Of a stretch of DNA of 53,776 nt, positions 1 through 7,522 are shown piece after piece. The notes beneath the pieces were generated by a model, which did no database searches, was not told the DNA's origin, and worked only from the letters and a program-made list of their open reading frames with translations. How positions within the stretch are numbered: the first letter of the stretch is position 1; every line of letters starts with the position of its first letter. Source of the DNA: Mongoliibacter sp. (GTDB lineage Bacteria > Bacteroidota > Bacteroidia > Cytophagales > Cyclobacteriaceae); the NCBI RefSeq assembly GCF_007692705.1, contig NZ_REBN01000151.1, forward strand, positions 1 to 53,776, written 5' to 3'. The translations under genes were made by a program, and so were the position numbers.

Positions 1-840
1 GATATGGTAAGAGAATACCAGGTGTTGGAGTCATTACAAAAAGCGGCTTATAGCAAAGTTCCTCCCCCTGTGCATTGTTGTGACAATGAAAACATTATAG
101 GGGCTCCTTTTTTTATTATGGAAAAAATCGATGGTTTGATTCTTAGAAACAGAATTCCTGATGGATTGAAGCTGAGTAAGGAGTTCTTTAAGCAATTATC
201 TAAAAATACTATAGATGGGCTACTGGAGCTACACCAATTGGAACTTGAAAAATCCGGTTTAATCAATTTAGGTAAACCCGAAGGTTATGTAGAAAGACAG
301 GTCTTGGGCTGGTCTGAACGTTATTTTAAAGCCAAGACTGATGAAATTCCTGAAATGGAAAAAGTCAGTGAATGGTTGAAAAAAAATATGCCTAGGGAAG
401 AAGCTGTGGGTTTTATCCACAATGATTACAAATATGACAACTTGGTACTCGAGGGTTCTGAAAGCCCTGAAATCCTTGCTGTACTGGACTGGGAAATGGC
501 TACAGTAGGTCATCCTCTGATGGATTTGGGGACTTCACTGGCTTATTGGTGTGAAGCAGGTGATTCTGACACCTTGAAAATGTTTAATCTCACCTACCCT
601 GAAGGAAATCTAAGCAGAGCAGAGGTTATTAAATATTACGGAAGTAAAAGCCCTCTCTCTATGGATAATATGGTATTTTATTACGCTTTTGGTCTTTTCA
701 AAGTAGGAGTGATTGCGCAACAAATTTATAAAAGGTATAAGATGGGCTTTGCTGATGATAGCCGTTTTGCTGCCTTGATCCATGCTGTCCGTTCCTGTGG
801 TAAAAAAGCATTTAACAGTATTGAAACTCAAAATATTTAA
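1..840 (+). CDS. Phosphotransferase (APH/ACAD10-type kinase), 5' partial
   Basis: C-terminal 279 residues of an aminoglycoside-phosphotransferase-fold kinase; the frame is open at base 1, so the start is outside the window. The Brenner-type catalytic motif HNDYKYDNL and the metal-binding motif LDWEMATVGHPLMDLG are intact. This subfamily (usual length about 340-350 residues) resembles the kinase domain of ACAD10/11, which acts in hydroxy-acyl-CoA or short 4-hydroxyacid catabolism rather than drug resistance. The next gene is a 3-hydroxyacyl-CoA dehydrogenase 4 bp downstream, consistent with an acyl-CoA operon extending off the left edge. The substrate cannot be read from the sequence. The Met at base 4 lies inside the conserved REYxVL region and is not the true start. 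Confidence 0.85.
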   Translation, partial: DMVREYQVLESLQKAAYSKVPPPVHCCDNENIIGAPFFIMEKIDGLILRNRIPDGLKLSKEFFKQLSKNTIDGLLELHQLELEKSGLINLGKPEGYVERQVLGWSERYFKAKTDEIPEMEKVSEWLKKNMPREEAVGFIHNDYKYDNLVLEGSESPEILAVLDWEMATVGHPLMDLGTSLAYWCEAGDSDTLKMFNLTYPEGNLSRAEVIKYYGSKSPLSMDNMVFYYAFGLFKVGVIAQQIYKRYKMGFADDSRFAALIHAVRSCGKKAFNSIETQNI

Positions 841-844
841 ACAT

Positions 845-1723
845 ATGAAAATCAAAAATGTATGTATCCTCGGTGCAGGCACCTTAGGTAGTAGGGTTGC
901 ACTTCAATCTGCCCTTTCCGGCTATAAAGTTAAAATCTATGATATCAGTACTGAAGCCCTGAAAGCTTCAAAAATCACAATGACCAAAATTATCCACCAA
1001 CTGGCAAAAGGAACCGGGCTGGAGGAAAGTGCCGGTATCAATGCCATAGAAAGTATCATATTCACAGACAATGCTGAAAGTGCGGTGGAAGATGCTGACA
1101 TCATCAATGAAAGTGTACTGGAAGATATTCAAGTCAAAAACGAGGTCTGGGAAATGTTCGGGAAAATTGCCCCGGAAAAAACTATATTCACAACCAATAC
1201 TTCCTTTTTATTACCATCTATGTTTGCGGATATTTCGGGAAGACCTGCTAAATTTTGTGCTTTGCATTTTCATGATGTATTTTATATGAAAGTCGTTGAC
1301 ATCATGCCTCATCCCGGCACTGACCCTGATTTAATTCCGATTCTAGAAACATTTGGAAAAAGTCTGGAACAGCTACCTGTTTTTGTCAAAAAAGAGAACC
1401 CGGGGTATATTTTCAACAGCATGTTGATGGCCTTTATAGGGGCCGCAGGAAAACTGCTGACCAAAGATATTGGAAGCATAGAGGATATAGACAAGTCATG
1501 GATGGTCAATTTTAACATGCCCACGGGACCATTCGCAATATTAGATAAGATTGGACTGGATACAGCTTGGCGTGTCACTTCTGCTCAGCCCGACCCTGCT
1601 TCGCAGCGTTTTGCTGCACTTCTAAAATCATATATTGATGCAGGAAAGCTGGGGGAAAAATCCGGAGAAGGCTTCTATAAATACCCAAAACCAAAGTATA
1701 GAGATGAAAATTTTTTAACTTGA
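845..1723 (+). CDS. 3-hydroxyacyl-CoA dehydrogenase family protein
   Basis: 292 residues; NAD-dependent oxidation of 3-hydroxyacyl-CoA. The N-terminal Rossmann motif GAGTLGSRVA follows the start directly, which decides for ATG 845 over the in-frame ATG at 782 inside the upstream gene. An acidic residue ending beta-2 (KIYD) predicts NAD preference. The C-terminal 3HCDH domain carries NPGYIFN and ends in GEKSGEGFYKYPKPK, the usual tail of single-domain HBD/PaaH enzymes. It follows the phosphotransferase gene by 4 bp, so co-transcription is likely. Whether it serves beta-oxidation or a side pathway is not visible; no thiolase or enoyl-CoA hydratase lies in the window. Confidence 0.88.
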   Translation: MKIKNVCILGAGTLGSRVALQSALSGYKVKIYDISTEALKASKITMTKIIHQLAKGTGLEESAGINAIESIIFTDNAESAVEDADIINESVLEDIQVKNEVWEMFGKIAPEKTIFTTNTSFLLPSMFADISGRPAKFCALHFHDVFYMKVVDIMPHPGTDPDLIPILETFGKSLEQLPVFVKKENPGYIFNSMLMAFIGAAGKLLTKDIGSIEDIDKSWMVNFNMPTGPFAILDKIGLDTAWRVTSAQPDPASQRFAALLKSYIDAGKLGEKSGEGFYKYPKPKYRDENFLT

Positions 1724-1955
1724 AATAAAAATTAACCAGTTATTATAGAATTTTTTCAAGGATTATTACCTATTTTTCTTTTATAAACTTTACGCATACC
1801 ATGAATCAAAAATGATTACATGATTTTTTTACTATTTTTTTTACTTAAATATATTTTTAGAGCCCAAACAATCTTCATGTAAGAAAATTGCCCTACATCT
1901 ATTTGTTGCAGAAAAGGCGTACTTTATCATGTTTTTCACCCCAAAAACCAATCAG

Positions 1956-4358
1956 ATGAACTTTAAACAAAATCTATTTATACTAGCTTTACTGTTTATA
2001 ATTCCTCTTACTACACTGGGTAAGGATGTTCCAGAAAAGTTTCCAAGAAGTATTTTTCAAATCGCTGAAATAGCTGATTTAGGTGATGAAAATTTAGATT
2101 TTGAAACTTTCCTATCAAGAGAAGGAGAGTTTAAATTTACCGAAGTAGCTTCAGCAAATTCAAATTTAGGCTTCACTGATAAAAATTATTGGCTGAAATT
2201 TGAACTCTCCAATTCTTCTGAAAAATTCAAAAAACTTTATTTAGAGACCGGAAGACCCATTACTGATGTCGTTAATCTTTACCAAATAAGGGATAAGCAA
2301 GTCATTGCAAGTTTTGAAAGCGGGGACCTAATTCCCCTGAAACTAAGACCTGTAAATCATAGAAAAATTCTCTTTCCATTGGAATTAGAGCCCGGAGAAA
2401 CATATACTTTTTACATTAATTTTCAAAGTGATGGCGAGGTTATCAATCTACCCCTCAATATTTTTGATTCAGAGTCTTTGATTGAACAATCTTATTTTGA
2501 ACAGCTCATTTTTGGAGGGTTCTATGGCTTACTCTTTTTAGCAGGGATCATTTATCTTTTTTTCTACTTTGGTATCCGAGAAAAAAGTTTTCTGTTATAC
2601 TCTTTTTATGTTTTGTCTATCATTCTATTGCATATGGGACTTGATGGCTATTTTTACCAATATATCACTCCTGATGCAGGCTGGTTTTCCCAGCGATCAA
2701 TTTTAATTTTTGCAACCTTTTCAGCCATTGCTTTTGGAAGATATACACAAGTTTACCTAAATGTAAAGGAATACAGTCCTGGGATACATAAGTCTTTTAA
2801 CATACTGTTTATTCTATTAATTACGCTGATGATCCTGATAGTCACAGTGCCATTTGGAATTAGGTTTTATTACCCTTTGGTCAATTTATTGGGTATCCTT
2901 ATTTTGTTTCATGTTATAGCTTCTTTGGTAGCCGGATATATCAAAGGGAAATCTCCCGATATCTTTTTCAGTTTGGGTATCACATCTTTTTTCTTGGGCT
3001 TTTTGGTCTTTATTCTGAATAACTTCAGTGTTATTCCAAATTCCTTTTGGACTGAATTCAGCTCCAAATTTGGGACTGGCATGGAGGTAATGTTTCTTTC
3101 TTTGTCCATGGCAAACAGAATCCGTTTGCTGAAATCTGAGAAAGAGCAAATGCAAGAACTAGCACTAGAGAAATCGGAAGAATCCAATGAGATCAAGTCA
3201 TTTTTCCTTTCCAATATCAGCCATGAATTACGCACTCCCTTGAATGCCATTATAGGGTTATCCAAATCAGTCCAGGAACAAAGCAAGGATGAAAGAGTAA
3301 AAGGAGACCTTGAAGTAATTCAATATTCTTCGCTTGGCCTTTTGAGTGCCATCGATGATATCCTGGATTATTCCAGAATAGAAAAGAAGGAGCTGAAATT
3401 AGACAAAAAGGTTTTCAATTTCCATAAACTGCTCAAAGAAGTCAGAACCAATACTGAAAGACAGGCTTTGGATAAGAATCTTAAATTCATTTATGAAGAA
3501 ATTGGACAGATTCCAAAATTCATTATTGGGGATCTGGCCAGAACCAGACAGATTTTCCAAAATCTACTTGGCAATGCCCTAAAGTTTACTCCTGAAGGAA
3601 GTTTAAAATTGAGCATTGAAACTACTCAGAAAGCCAATCAGACAGTCAGTCTAAATATCAAAATTACAGATACAGGAGTTGGTATTCCAAAACATAAACT
3701 CAATAGTATTTTTGAATCTTTTATTCAGGAGACCATCAATGATAAAAGGAAGTTTGGGGGATTTGGCTTGGGATTGTGCATAGTAAAGGCATTGGTGGAA
3801 TTGTTTGAGGGTAAGCTGGAAATAGAAAGTCAAGAAGGAGAAGGTACAACGGTAACAGTTTTATTGGATTTCAATTATGCAGAACCAGCCTCTGCCCAAG
3901 AACCTGATTTTTTAAAGAATGGTGTTCACGATCTCAGTGGTAAAAACATCCTGGTGGTCGAAGACAATGCTGTCAACCAGATGGTCATGAAGTCTATATT
4001 GAAAAAGTGGAAAAATACCAGTTTTGATCTCGCTTACAATGGTGTGGAAGCTCTGCAAAAGTTGAAGGAAGAGAAATTTGACCTTATCCTTATGGACCTT
4101 CAGATGCCGGAGATGGACGGTTATGAAGCTACAGAAGCCATAAGATCTGGATCTGCTGGAAATCATCACACTCATATTCCTATCATAGCCGTGACAGCAG
4201 ATGCTACAGATAAAGCCAAAAATAAAGCTGCTGCCGTTGGAATGGATGATTACATTACCAAACCAGTAGACAGGGAAGAGCTATATAAGAAAGTTCAGAA
4301 ATGTTTCTTTTTGCAAAAAGTGAATATCTCTGCATTAAATGGGGATATAAGAATGTGA
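1956..4358 (+). CDS. Hybrid sensor histidine kinase (7TMR-DISM, HisKA, HATPase, receiver)
   Basis: 800 residues from ATG 1956; an in-frame ATG at 1929 would add nine residues before the signal peptide (hydrophobic FILALLFIIPL). Order of domains: periplasmic 7TMR-DISMED2-like sandwich (about 25-160), seven membrane segments (about 170-390), short coiled coil, HisKA with phospho-acceptor His423 in SNISHELRTPLNAI, HATPase with N-box NLLGNALKFTP and G-box GFGLGLCIVKAL, and a C-terminal receiver with phospho-acceptor Asp714 in ILMDLQMPEMDG. There is no Hpt or DNA-binding output and no response regulator next door, so it is an orphan signalling to an unlinked partner. DISM receptors are thought to sense small ligands, often carbohydrates; the ligand here is unknown. 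Confidence 0.9.
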   Translation: MNFKQNLFILALLFIIPLTTLGKDVPEKFPRSIFQIAEIADLGDENLDFETFLSREGEFKFTEVASANSNLGFTDKNYWLKFELSNSSEKFKKLYLETGRPITDVVNLYQIRDKQVIASFESGDLIPLKLRPVNHRKILFPLELEPGETYTFYINFQSDGEVINLPLNIFDSESLIEQSYFEQLIFGGFYGLLFLAGIIYLFFYFGIREKSFLLYSFYVLSIILLHMGLDGYFYQYITPDAGWFSQRSILIFATFSAIAFGRYTQVYLNVKEYSPGIHKSFNILFILLITLMILIVTVPFGIRFYYPLVNLLGILILFHVIASLVAGYIKGKSPDIFFSLGITSFFLGFLVFILNNFSVIPNSFWTEFSSKFGTGMEVMFLSLSMANRIRLLKSEKEQMQELALEKSEESNEIKSFFLSNISHELRTPLNAIIGLSKSVQEQSKDERVKGDLEVIQYSSLGLLSAIDDILDYSRIEKKELKLDKKVFNFHKLLKEVRTNTERQALDKNLKFIYEEIGQIPKFIIGDLARTRQIFQNLLGNALKFTPEGSLKLSIETTQKANQTVSLNIKITDTGVGIPKHKLNSIFESFIQETINDKRKFGGFGLGLCIVKALVELFEGKLEIESQEGEGTTVTVLLDFNYAEPASAQEPDFLKNGVHDLSGKNILVVEDNAVNQMVMKSILKKWKNTSFDLAYNGVEALQKLKEEKFDLILMDLQMPEMDGYEATEAIRSGSAGNHHTHIPIIAVTADATDKAKNKAAAVGMDDYITKPVDREELYKKVQKCFFLQKVNISALNGDIRM

Positions 4359-4548
4359 AAATTTTGAAATCAATCGATGAGGTAAGTTCCAATAATTTAG
4401 AGAACTACCCTTTACATCTCAAAAAAGAAAATAACCTGAGGCTTTTGAATTATTGGACGATCCCATTCAGCCATCAACCCTATTTCACCATCTCGAATGT
4501 GGAGCTGATACCATGAATAAGAATCAAGTATCAATTATAATTCCTTAA
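4359..4548 (+). pseudogene. Possible frameshifted relic ending in a truncated glycosyltransferase start
   Basis: Two overlapping open stretches read like degraded protein. From about 4359 one frame gives KILKSIDEVSSNNLENYPLH; from 4435 another frame gives PEAFELLDDPIQPSTLFHHL and runs over an ATG at 4513 that begins MNKNQVSIIIP and then stops at 4546-4548. VSIIIP is the usual N-terminal strand of family 2 glycosyltransferases (normally followed by TYN). One reading is the eroded end of one gene joined to the eroded start of a GT2 gene. The stretches are short and chance is a real alternative. Confidence 0.3.
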
Positions 4549-4666
4549 AATCTATCACCAAACTAAATAATATTTGATGGAGAGTAACTGAAAATCTGTG
4601 CGATACAGGGGGGGGTATATTTCAAAATTGTACAGAAAAGCTCTTATAAATTAAAGAAGAGTTAAA

Positions 4667-4724
4667 AAGAAAAAAAACAGAAAAAACCCGGGTCATTTAA
4701 CTAACATAAGCAATTAACCTGGGT
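4667..4724 (-). terminator. Intrinsic terminator of the CDGSH gene
   Basis: Stem formed by ACCCGGGT (4686-4693) and ACCTGGGT (4717-4724), extended by TTAA pairs, followed on the minus strand by TTTTTTCTGTTTTTTTT. It lies 21 bp past the CDGSH stop codon. Confidence 0.7.
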
Positions 4725-4744
4725 CCTGTTCAAATCTATTTGAT

Positions 4745-4969
4745 CTACACTTTTTTTGGAGGGAGATCGAAAGCTACCGCATTGTGTTCCAAATGTCCAC
4801 GATGTGAACCGTCACAAAAAGGTTTATTTTTGGAAAGACCACAGCGGCAAAGTCCCAATACGGTCCTACCCTGAAGCCCATAAGCATTACCCTGAGCATC
4901 GACAATTTCGAAGTCACCTTCAACTTTTAACGATCCATTTGAATTAACAGTGATTTTAGTATTAGCCAT
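4745..4969 (-). CDS. CDGSH iron-sulfur domain protein
   Basis: 74 residues, about the size of one CDGSH domain. The ligand set is present as CRCGLSKNKPFCDGSH: three cysteines and one histidine, which coordinate a 2Fe-2S cluster in mitoNEET-type proteins. There is no signal peptide or membrane segment, so it should be cytosolic. Homologues are proposed to act in iron-sulfur or redox homeostasis; the partner is unknown. It has its own terminator and a 114-bp gap to the upstream gene, so it is probably a single-gene unit. Confidence 0.9.
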   Translation of the reverse strand: MANTKITVNSNGSLKVEGDFEIVDAQGNAYGLQGRTVLGLCRCGLSKNKPFCDGSHRGHLEHNAVAFDLPPKKV

Positions 4970-5083
4970 TTTTTTATTGTAAAGTTGATTAAAAAACTAC
5001 TGTAATTAAGCAATTTAGTATAAATAGAAAGAAAGTATTGAAATTTCTTTTTTACAATGAATCCATAAAATCAAGTCTTTGAT

Positions 5084-5938
5084 TTAAAAAGCCTTATCGG
5101 GCTCCATCAGTCTTCCCACCATGATACCAGACTGTGACTTATTTCCTTTCAGGTAATCATGCAAAGGCATTTCAGAAACCTCCACTTTCATATTTTTGGT
5201 TCCTGCGTGCAATAAATGAATTCTCCCTTCTTTCTCAACAGCAAATCCCACATGGACAATATCGAGGTTCTTCATGGAGGTAGTGATGGCTATAAGGTCG
5301 CCTGGTTTGATCTTATTTTCCTTTTGGCTGATTTCCTCTTTAGGAATATAATAATACGTCCTATCACTGATCTCACTTTCGTAAAGCTTTAATCGTTCTA
5401 CATATTCAGGATTCCCTAATTGAGCATAATATTGAGGATTGGAAGACATAAATGAAGGATTATTAGCATAAGACCTTCCTCCAATCTCTTTGGTGATATC
5501 CTTCAATAGCCCCTTTTTCTGATTTTGATAAATCCAGTCTGAGAAATAATGTAACCTGGAAGGATAGTCCTGTCTCATCCCATCCCTATACCTTAGAATT
5601 TCCAGTTCCTGTTCATAATCCTCAAAGGTATTCTTCCCCAATTTGGCCATTCTTGTAAGGGTAACCACAGTTTCCAAGTATGTAGTACAATCCAAACCAG
5701 TCAGGTTAATCACCAGTTTTTCTTCTCCAGGTAATTCCAGGGTCTTTTCCACATAAGGGGTCCCCAAAAATTTCTGTCCTATAAGGACATTCAGCTCATT
5801 GATTGATTTTCCTTGGAGCTCCATCCCTGACAGTTCCTCCAACATACTTTCCAAGCGCTCCCTGCTCTCGGCGGTGCATACGGTCTGTGCCTGGATCAAT
5901 AGTGGTAAGAAGCAAATCAGAAGGAATATATAGCGCAT
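5084..5938 (-). CDS. DUF1460 (N-acetylmuramoyl-L-alanine amidase-like) exported protein
   Basis: 284 residues with a Sec signal peptide (MRYIFLLICFLPLLIQAQ). The family has an NlpC/P60-like cysteine hydrolase fold; the probable nucleophile is Cys in GLDCTTYLETV and the histidine is in DIVHVGFAVE. Structural work on the family suggested a peptidoglycan-amidase-like enzyme. Length is normal. It lies 45 bp downstream of the DUF3307 gene on the same strand and may be read from the same promoter, although the function does not obviously connect. Confidence 0.85.
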   Translation of the reverse strand: MRYIFLLICFLPLLIQAQTVCTAESRERLESMLEELSGMELQGKSINELNVLIGQKFLGTPYVEKTLELPGEEKLVINLTGLDCTTYLETVVTLTRMAKLGKNTFEDYEQELEILRYRDGMRQDYPSRLHYFSDWIYQNQKKGLLKDITKEIGGRSYANNPSFMSSNPQYYAQLGNPEYVERLKLYESEISDRTYYYIPKEEISQKENKIKPGDLIAITTSMKNLDIVHVGFAVEKEGRIHLLHAGTKNMKVEVSEMPLHDYLKGNKSQSGIMVGRLMEPDKAF

Positions 5939-5983
5939 TTTATGGATGTTTAAGGTTGAAATTTTCGAAATATAAAAAACAAC

Positions 5984-6700
5984 TCATTGATAACCCAGTA
6001 GCCATTTGACCATCATACCAGTAAGTAGTGCTATTCCAAAACTCAACAAGGTTCCAATCAGAATATACTCAGTCAATTTCCTGTCTTTGGACTCCTTCAG
6101 GTCTCCAAATCTAAATATAGATTTGGCAGCCAATAAAAATCCTATAGCTTCCCAATGATCTGTCAACACAAATACAAAAACCATCAGTCTTTCCAGTATT
6201 CCAATATACCTTCCTGCATTTACCAAAGACTCTCCCTCACTTTCCTCTAAAGCCTTTGCCCAATTGGCCAAAAGCGCATTGATCAAGATGCCCACTACCC
6301 AGGTAACGAACAGAAATGAAGTCAATAATATCCAGATAGATGGATTATCCATCCAAACAGAAAATGTGATTTCAGGCTGAAACCAAAAATACCAAATCAG
6401 CAAAATACTGAATACGTGTAGCCCTTGATCTATGATAAACCACTTGGGTTTATTTTGGTCAGTCTGCATAAAAATTTTGACGATATCTATCACTGCATGG
6501 GAAAAAGCCAAGATCAAAGCCAATAGCCAATAGGATAAGTCCCAAAGGACAATAAGAACCAAGAAGCCATGAAGCAATACATGGATATAAAACTGATATG
6601 CTTTAAGCTTGTAGGTTTCCTTGGCCTTCACCCATGAATCAGGTTGTAAGACAAAGTCGCCGATCAAATGGGCCAATAAAAGTTTGACTAAAAAGATCAC
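5984..6700 (-). CDS. DUF3307 membrane protein
   Basis: 238 residues, about six or seven hydrophobic segments, with the DUF3307 signature LLLAHLIGDFVLQP at the N-terminus and a conserved SHAVIDIVK motif. It starts with GTG (6698-6700), overlapping the satD stop as GTGA, so translational coupling is likely. The family is uncharacterised. The repeated pairing of DUF3307 with SatD proteins in Bacteroidota is from memory and suggests that the two work together at the membrane. No catalytic motif is visible. Confidence 0.85.
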   Translation of the reverse strand: MIFLVKLLLAHLIGDFVLQPDSWVKAKETYKLKAYQFYIHVLLHGFLVLIVLWDLSYWLLALILAFSHAVIDIVKIFMQTDQNKPKWFIIDQGLHVFSILLIWYFWFQPEITFSVWMDNPSIWILLTSFLFVTWVVGILINALLANWAKALEESEGESLVNAGRYIGILERLMVFVFVLTDHWEAIGFLLAAKSIFRFGDLKESKDRKLTEYILIGTLLSFGIALLTGMMVKWLLGYQ

Positions 6701-7341
6701 TGCAATAAGTTATTGAGTTTATGTTGAAAAACCTTATTTATCTCAATCAGTTCATCGACTTTGGCCCGGGACCACCTCCCACTGACTGAATTCTGTCTGA
6801 TTCCTAATTTCTCCCCAATTTCTTCTTGGGTTGCTTTAGGATTATCCAGGTATATCGCAACCAACTCTGCTGAAGAAACAGTCCAAGAATCCATAAATGT
6901 ACCTGCAAGTTTCAAGTAAAGATTCATTTCCTTATCGAATTCTTCCCAAGGACTTTGGATCGCCAAATTGATCTTGTCTTTTTTTAGCTTTTCAAAGCGT
7001 TCACCTGCATGTATAAATGCAGGACCGTTACTTTCCGATATTCTTGTTCCTGCGTATGTTTTAGCTCCAATTCCAATTGCCAACCTTACATCAAGAAGAC
7101 CATTGGACTTGTCTTCTTTATTATGTACTACATTCTTGATCAAAGCCTTAATAGCCAAAGCTTTTCCAAATGCAGTTATTGGTTCTTTGATTTCCAATTG
7201 GAAAAAATCACCCCAAACAAGCTCCCAGTCTTTTGGAGAGTCTCCCCATCTTGACAAAAGCTCCTTGAGTGGATTCATCCAGACCTCGGGATCCTGAATT
7301 TTCCTCGATGCTATAATATCTCCTTTTATTACTGCTATCAT
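6697..7341 (-). CDS. SatD-family protein with C-terminal HTH
   Basis: 214 residues. The N-terminus MIAVIKGDIIASRKI is the SatD signature (name from the Streptococcus mutans sat acid-tolerance locus; biochemical role unknown). The last 60 residues hold a helix-turn-helix, TQEEIGEKLGIRQNSVSGRW, so the protein probably binds DNA. It is the first gene of a pair overlapping DUF3307 by 4 bp. Its ATG begins 10 bp from a strikingly regular array of inverted ATCGTT half-sites (7352-7441), which makes autoregulation an obvious hypothesis. That link is inference. Confidence 0.85.
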   Translation of the reverse strand: MIAVIKGDIIASRKIQDPEVWMNPLKELLSRWGDSPKDWELVWGDFFQLEIKEPITAFGKALAIKALIKNVVHNKEDKSNGLLDVRLAIGIGAKTYAGTRISESNGPAFIHAGERFEKLKKDKINLAIQSPWEEFDKEMNLYLKLAGTFMDSWTVSSAELVAIYLDNPKATQEEIGEKLGIRQNSVSGRWSRAKVDELIEINKVFQHKLNNLLQ

Positions 7342-7351
7342 AATTTCAAAT

Positions 7352-7441
7352 ATCGTTTAATTTAACGATAATTCAAATTATCGTCTATTTTAAGGATAAT
7401 TTTAAATATCATTTATTTGAACGATAATTTAATTTATCGTT
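7352..7441. repeat. 28-bp tandem repeat (3.2 units) of inverted ATCGTT/AACGAT half-sites
   Basis: Seven half-sites alternate in orientation: ATCGTT 7352, AACGAT 7364, ATCGTC 7380, AAGGAT 7392, ATCATT 7408, AACGAT 7420, ATCGTT 7436. Centre-to-centre spacing is 12, 16, 12, 16, 12, 16 bp, so the unit is exactly 28 bp (7352-7379, 7380-7407, 7408-7435, then six bases). Both pairings are palindromic: the 12-bp one has a 6-bp spacer, and the 16-bp one extends as ACGATAATT/AATTATCGT. It lies directly upstream of satD. It is most likely a multi-site operator for the satD-DUF3307 operon. Confidence 0.85.
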
Positions 7442-7522
7442 CATCTATAAGATTATTGCAATTATTTGGACTTACAGTAATTCCTATTGTAAACTTGATT
7501 CCAAATTCAACAAACAAAAAAC

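Larger units (their letters stand above)
4359..4744 (+). other. 386-bp intergenic gap with possible gene relic and terminator
   Basis: Convergent space between the hybrid kinase and the CDGSH gene, the only gene-free stretch above 300 bp. It holds a suspected relic (4359-4548), a run of G at about 4609-4616, and a minus-strand terminator at 4667-4724. I see no RNA gene. Confidence 0.6.

Noticed and set aside
1-840. Aminoglycoside resistance gene
   Set aside because: The motifs and the neighbouring hydroxyacyl-CoA dehydrogenase fit the ACAD10-like kinase subfamily, not antibiotic phosphotransferases.
4301-4516. 71-codon open frame at the end of the hybrid kinase as an intact gene
   Set aside because: It starts inside the receiver domain of the kinase in another frame and shows no start context or family; kept only as part of a possible relic.
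7352-7441. 28-bp repeats as a CRISPR array
   Set aside because: The units abut directly without spacers, each unit is itself an inverted repeat, and no cas gene is present.
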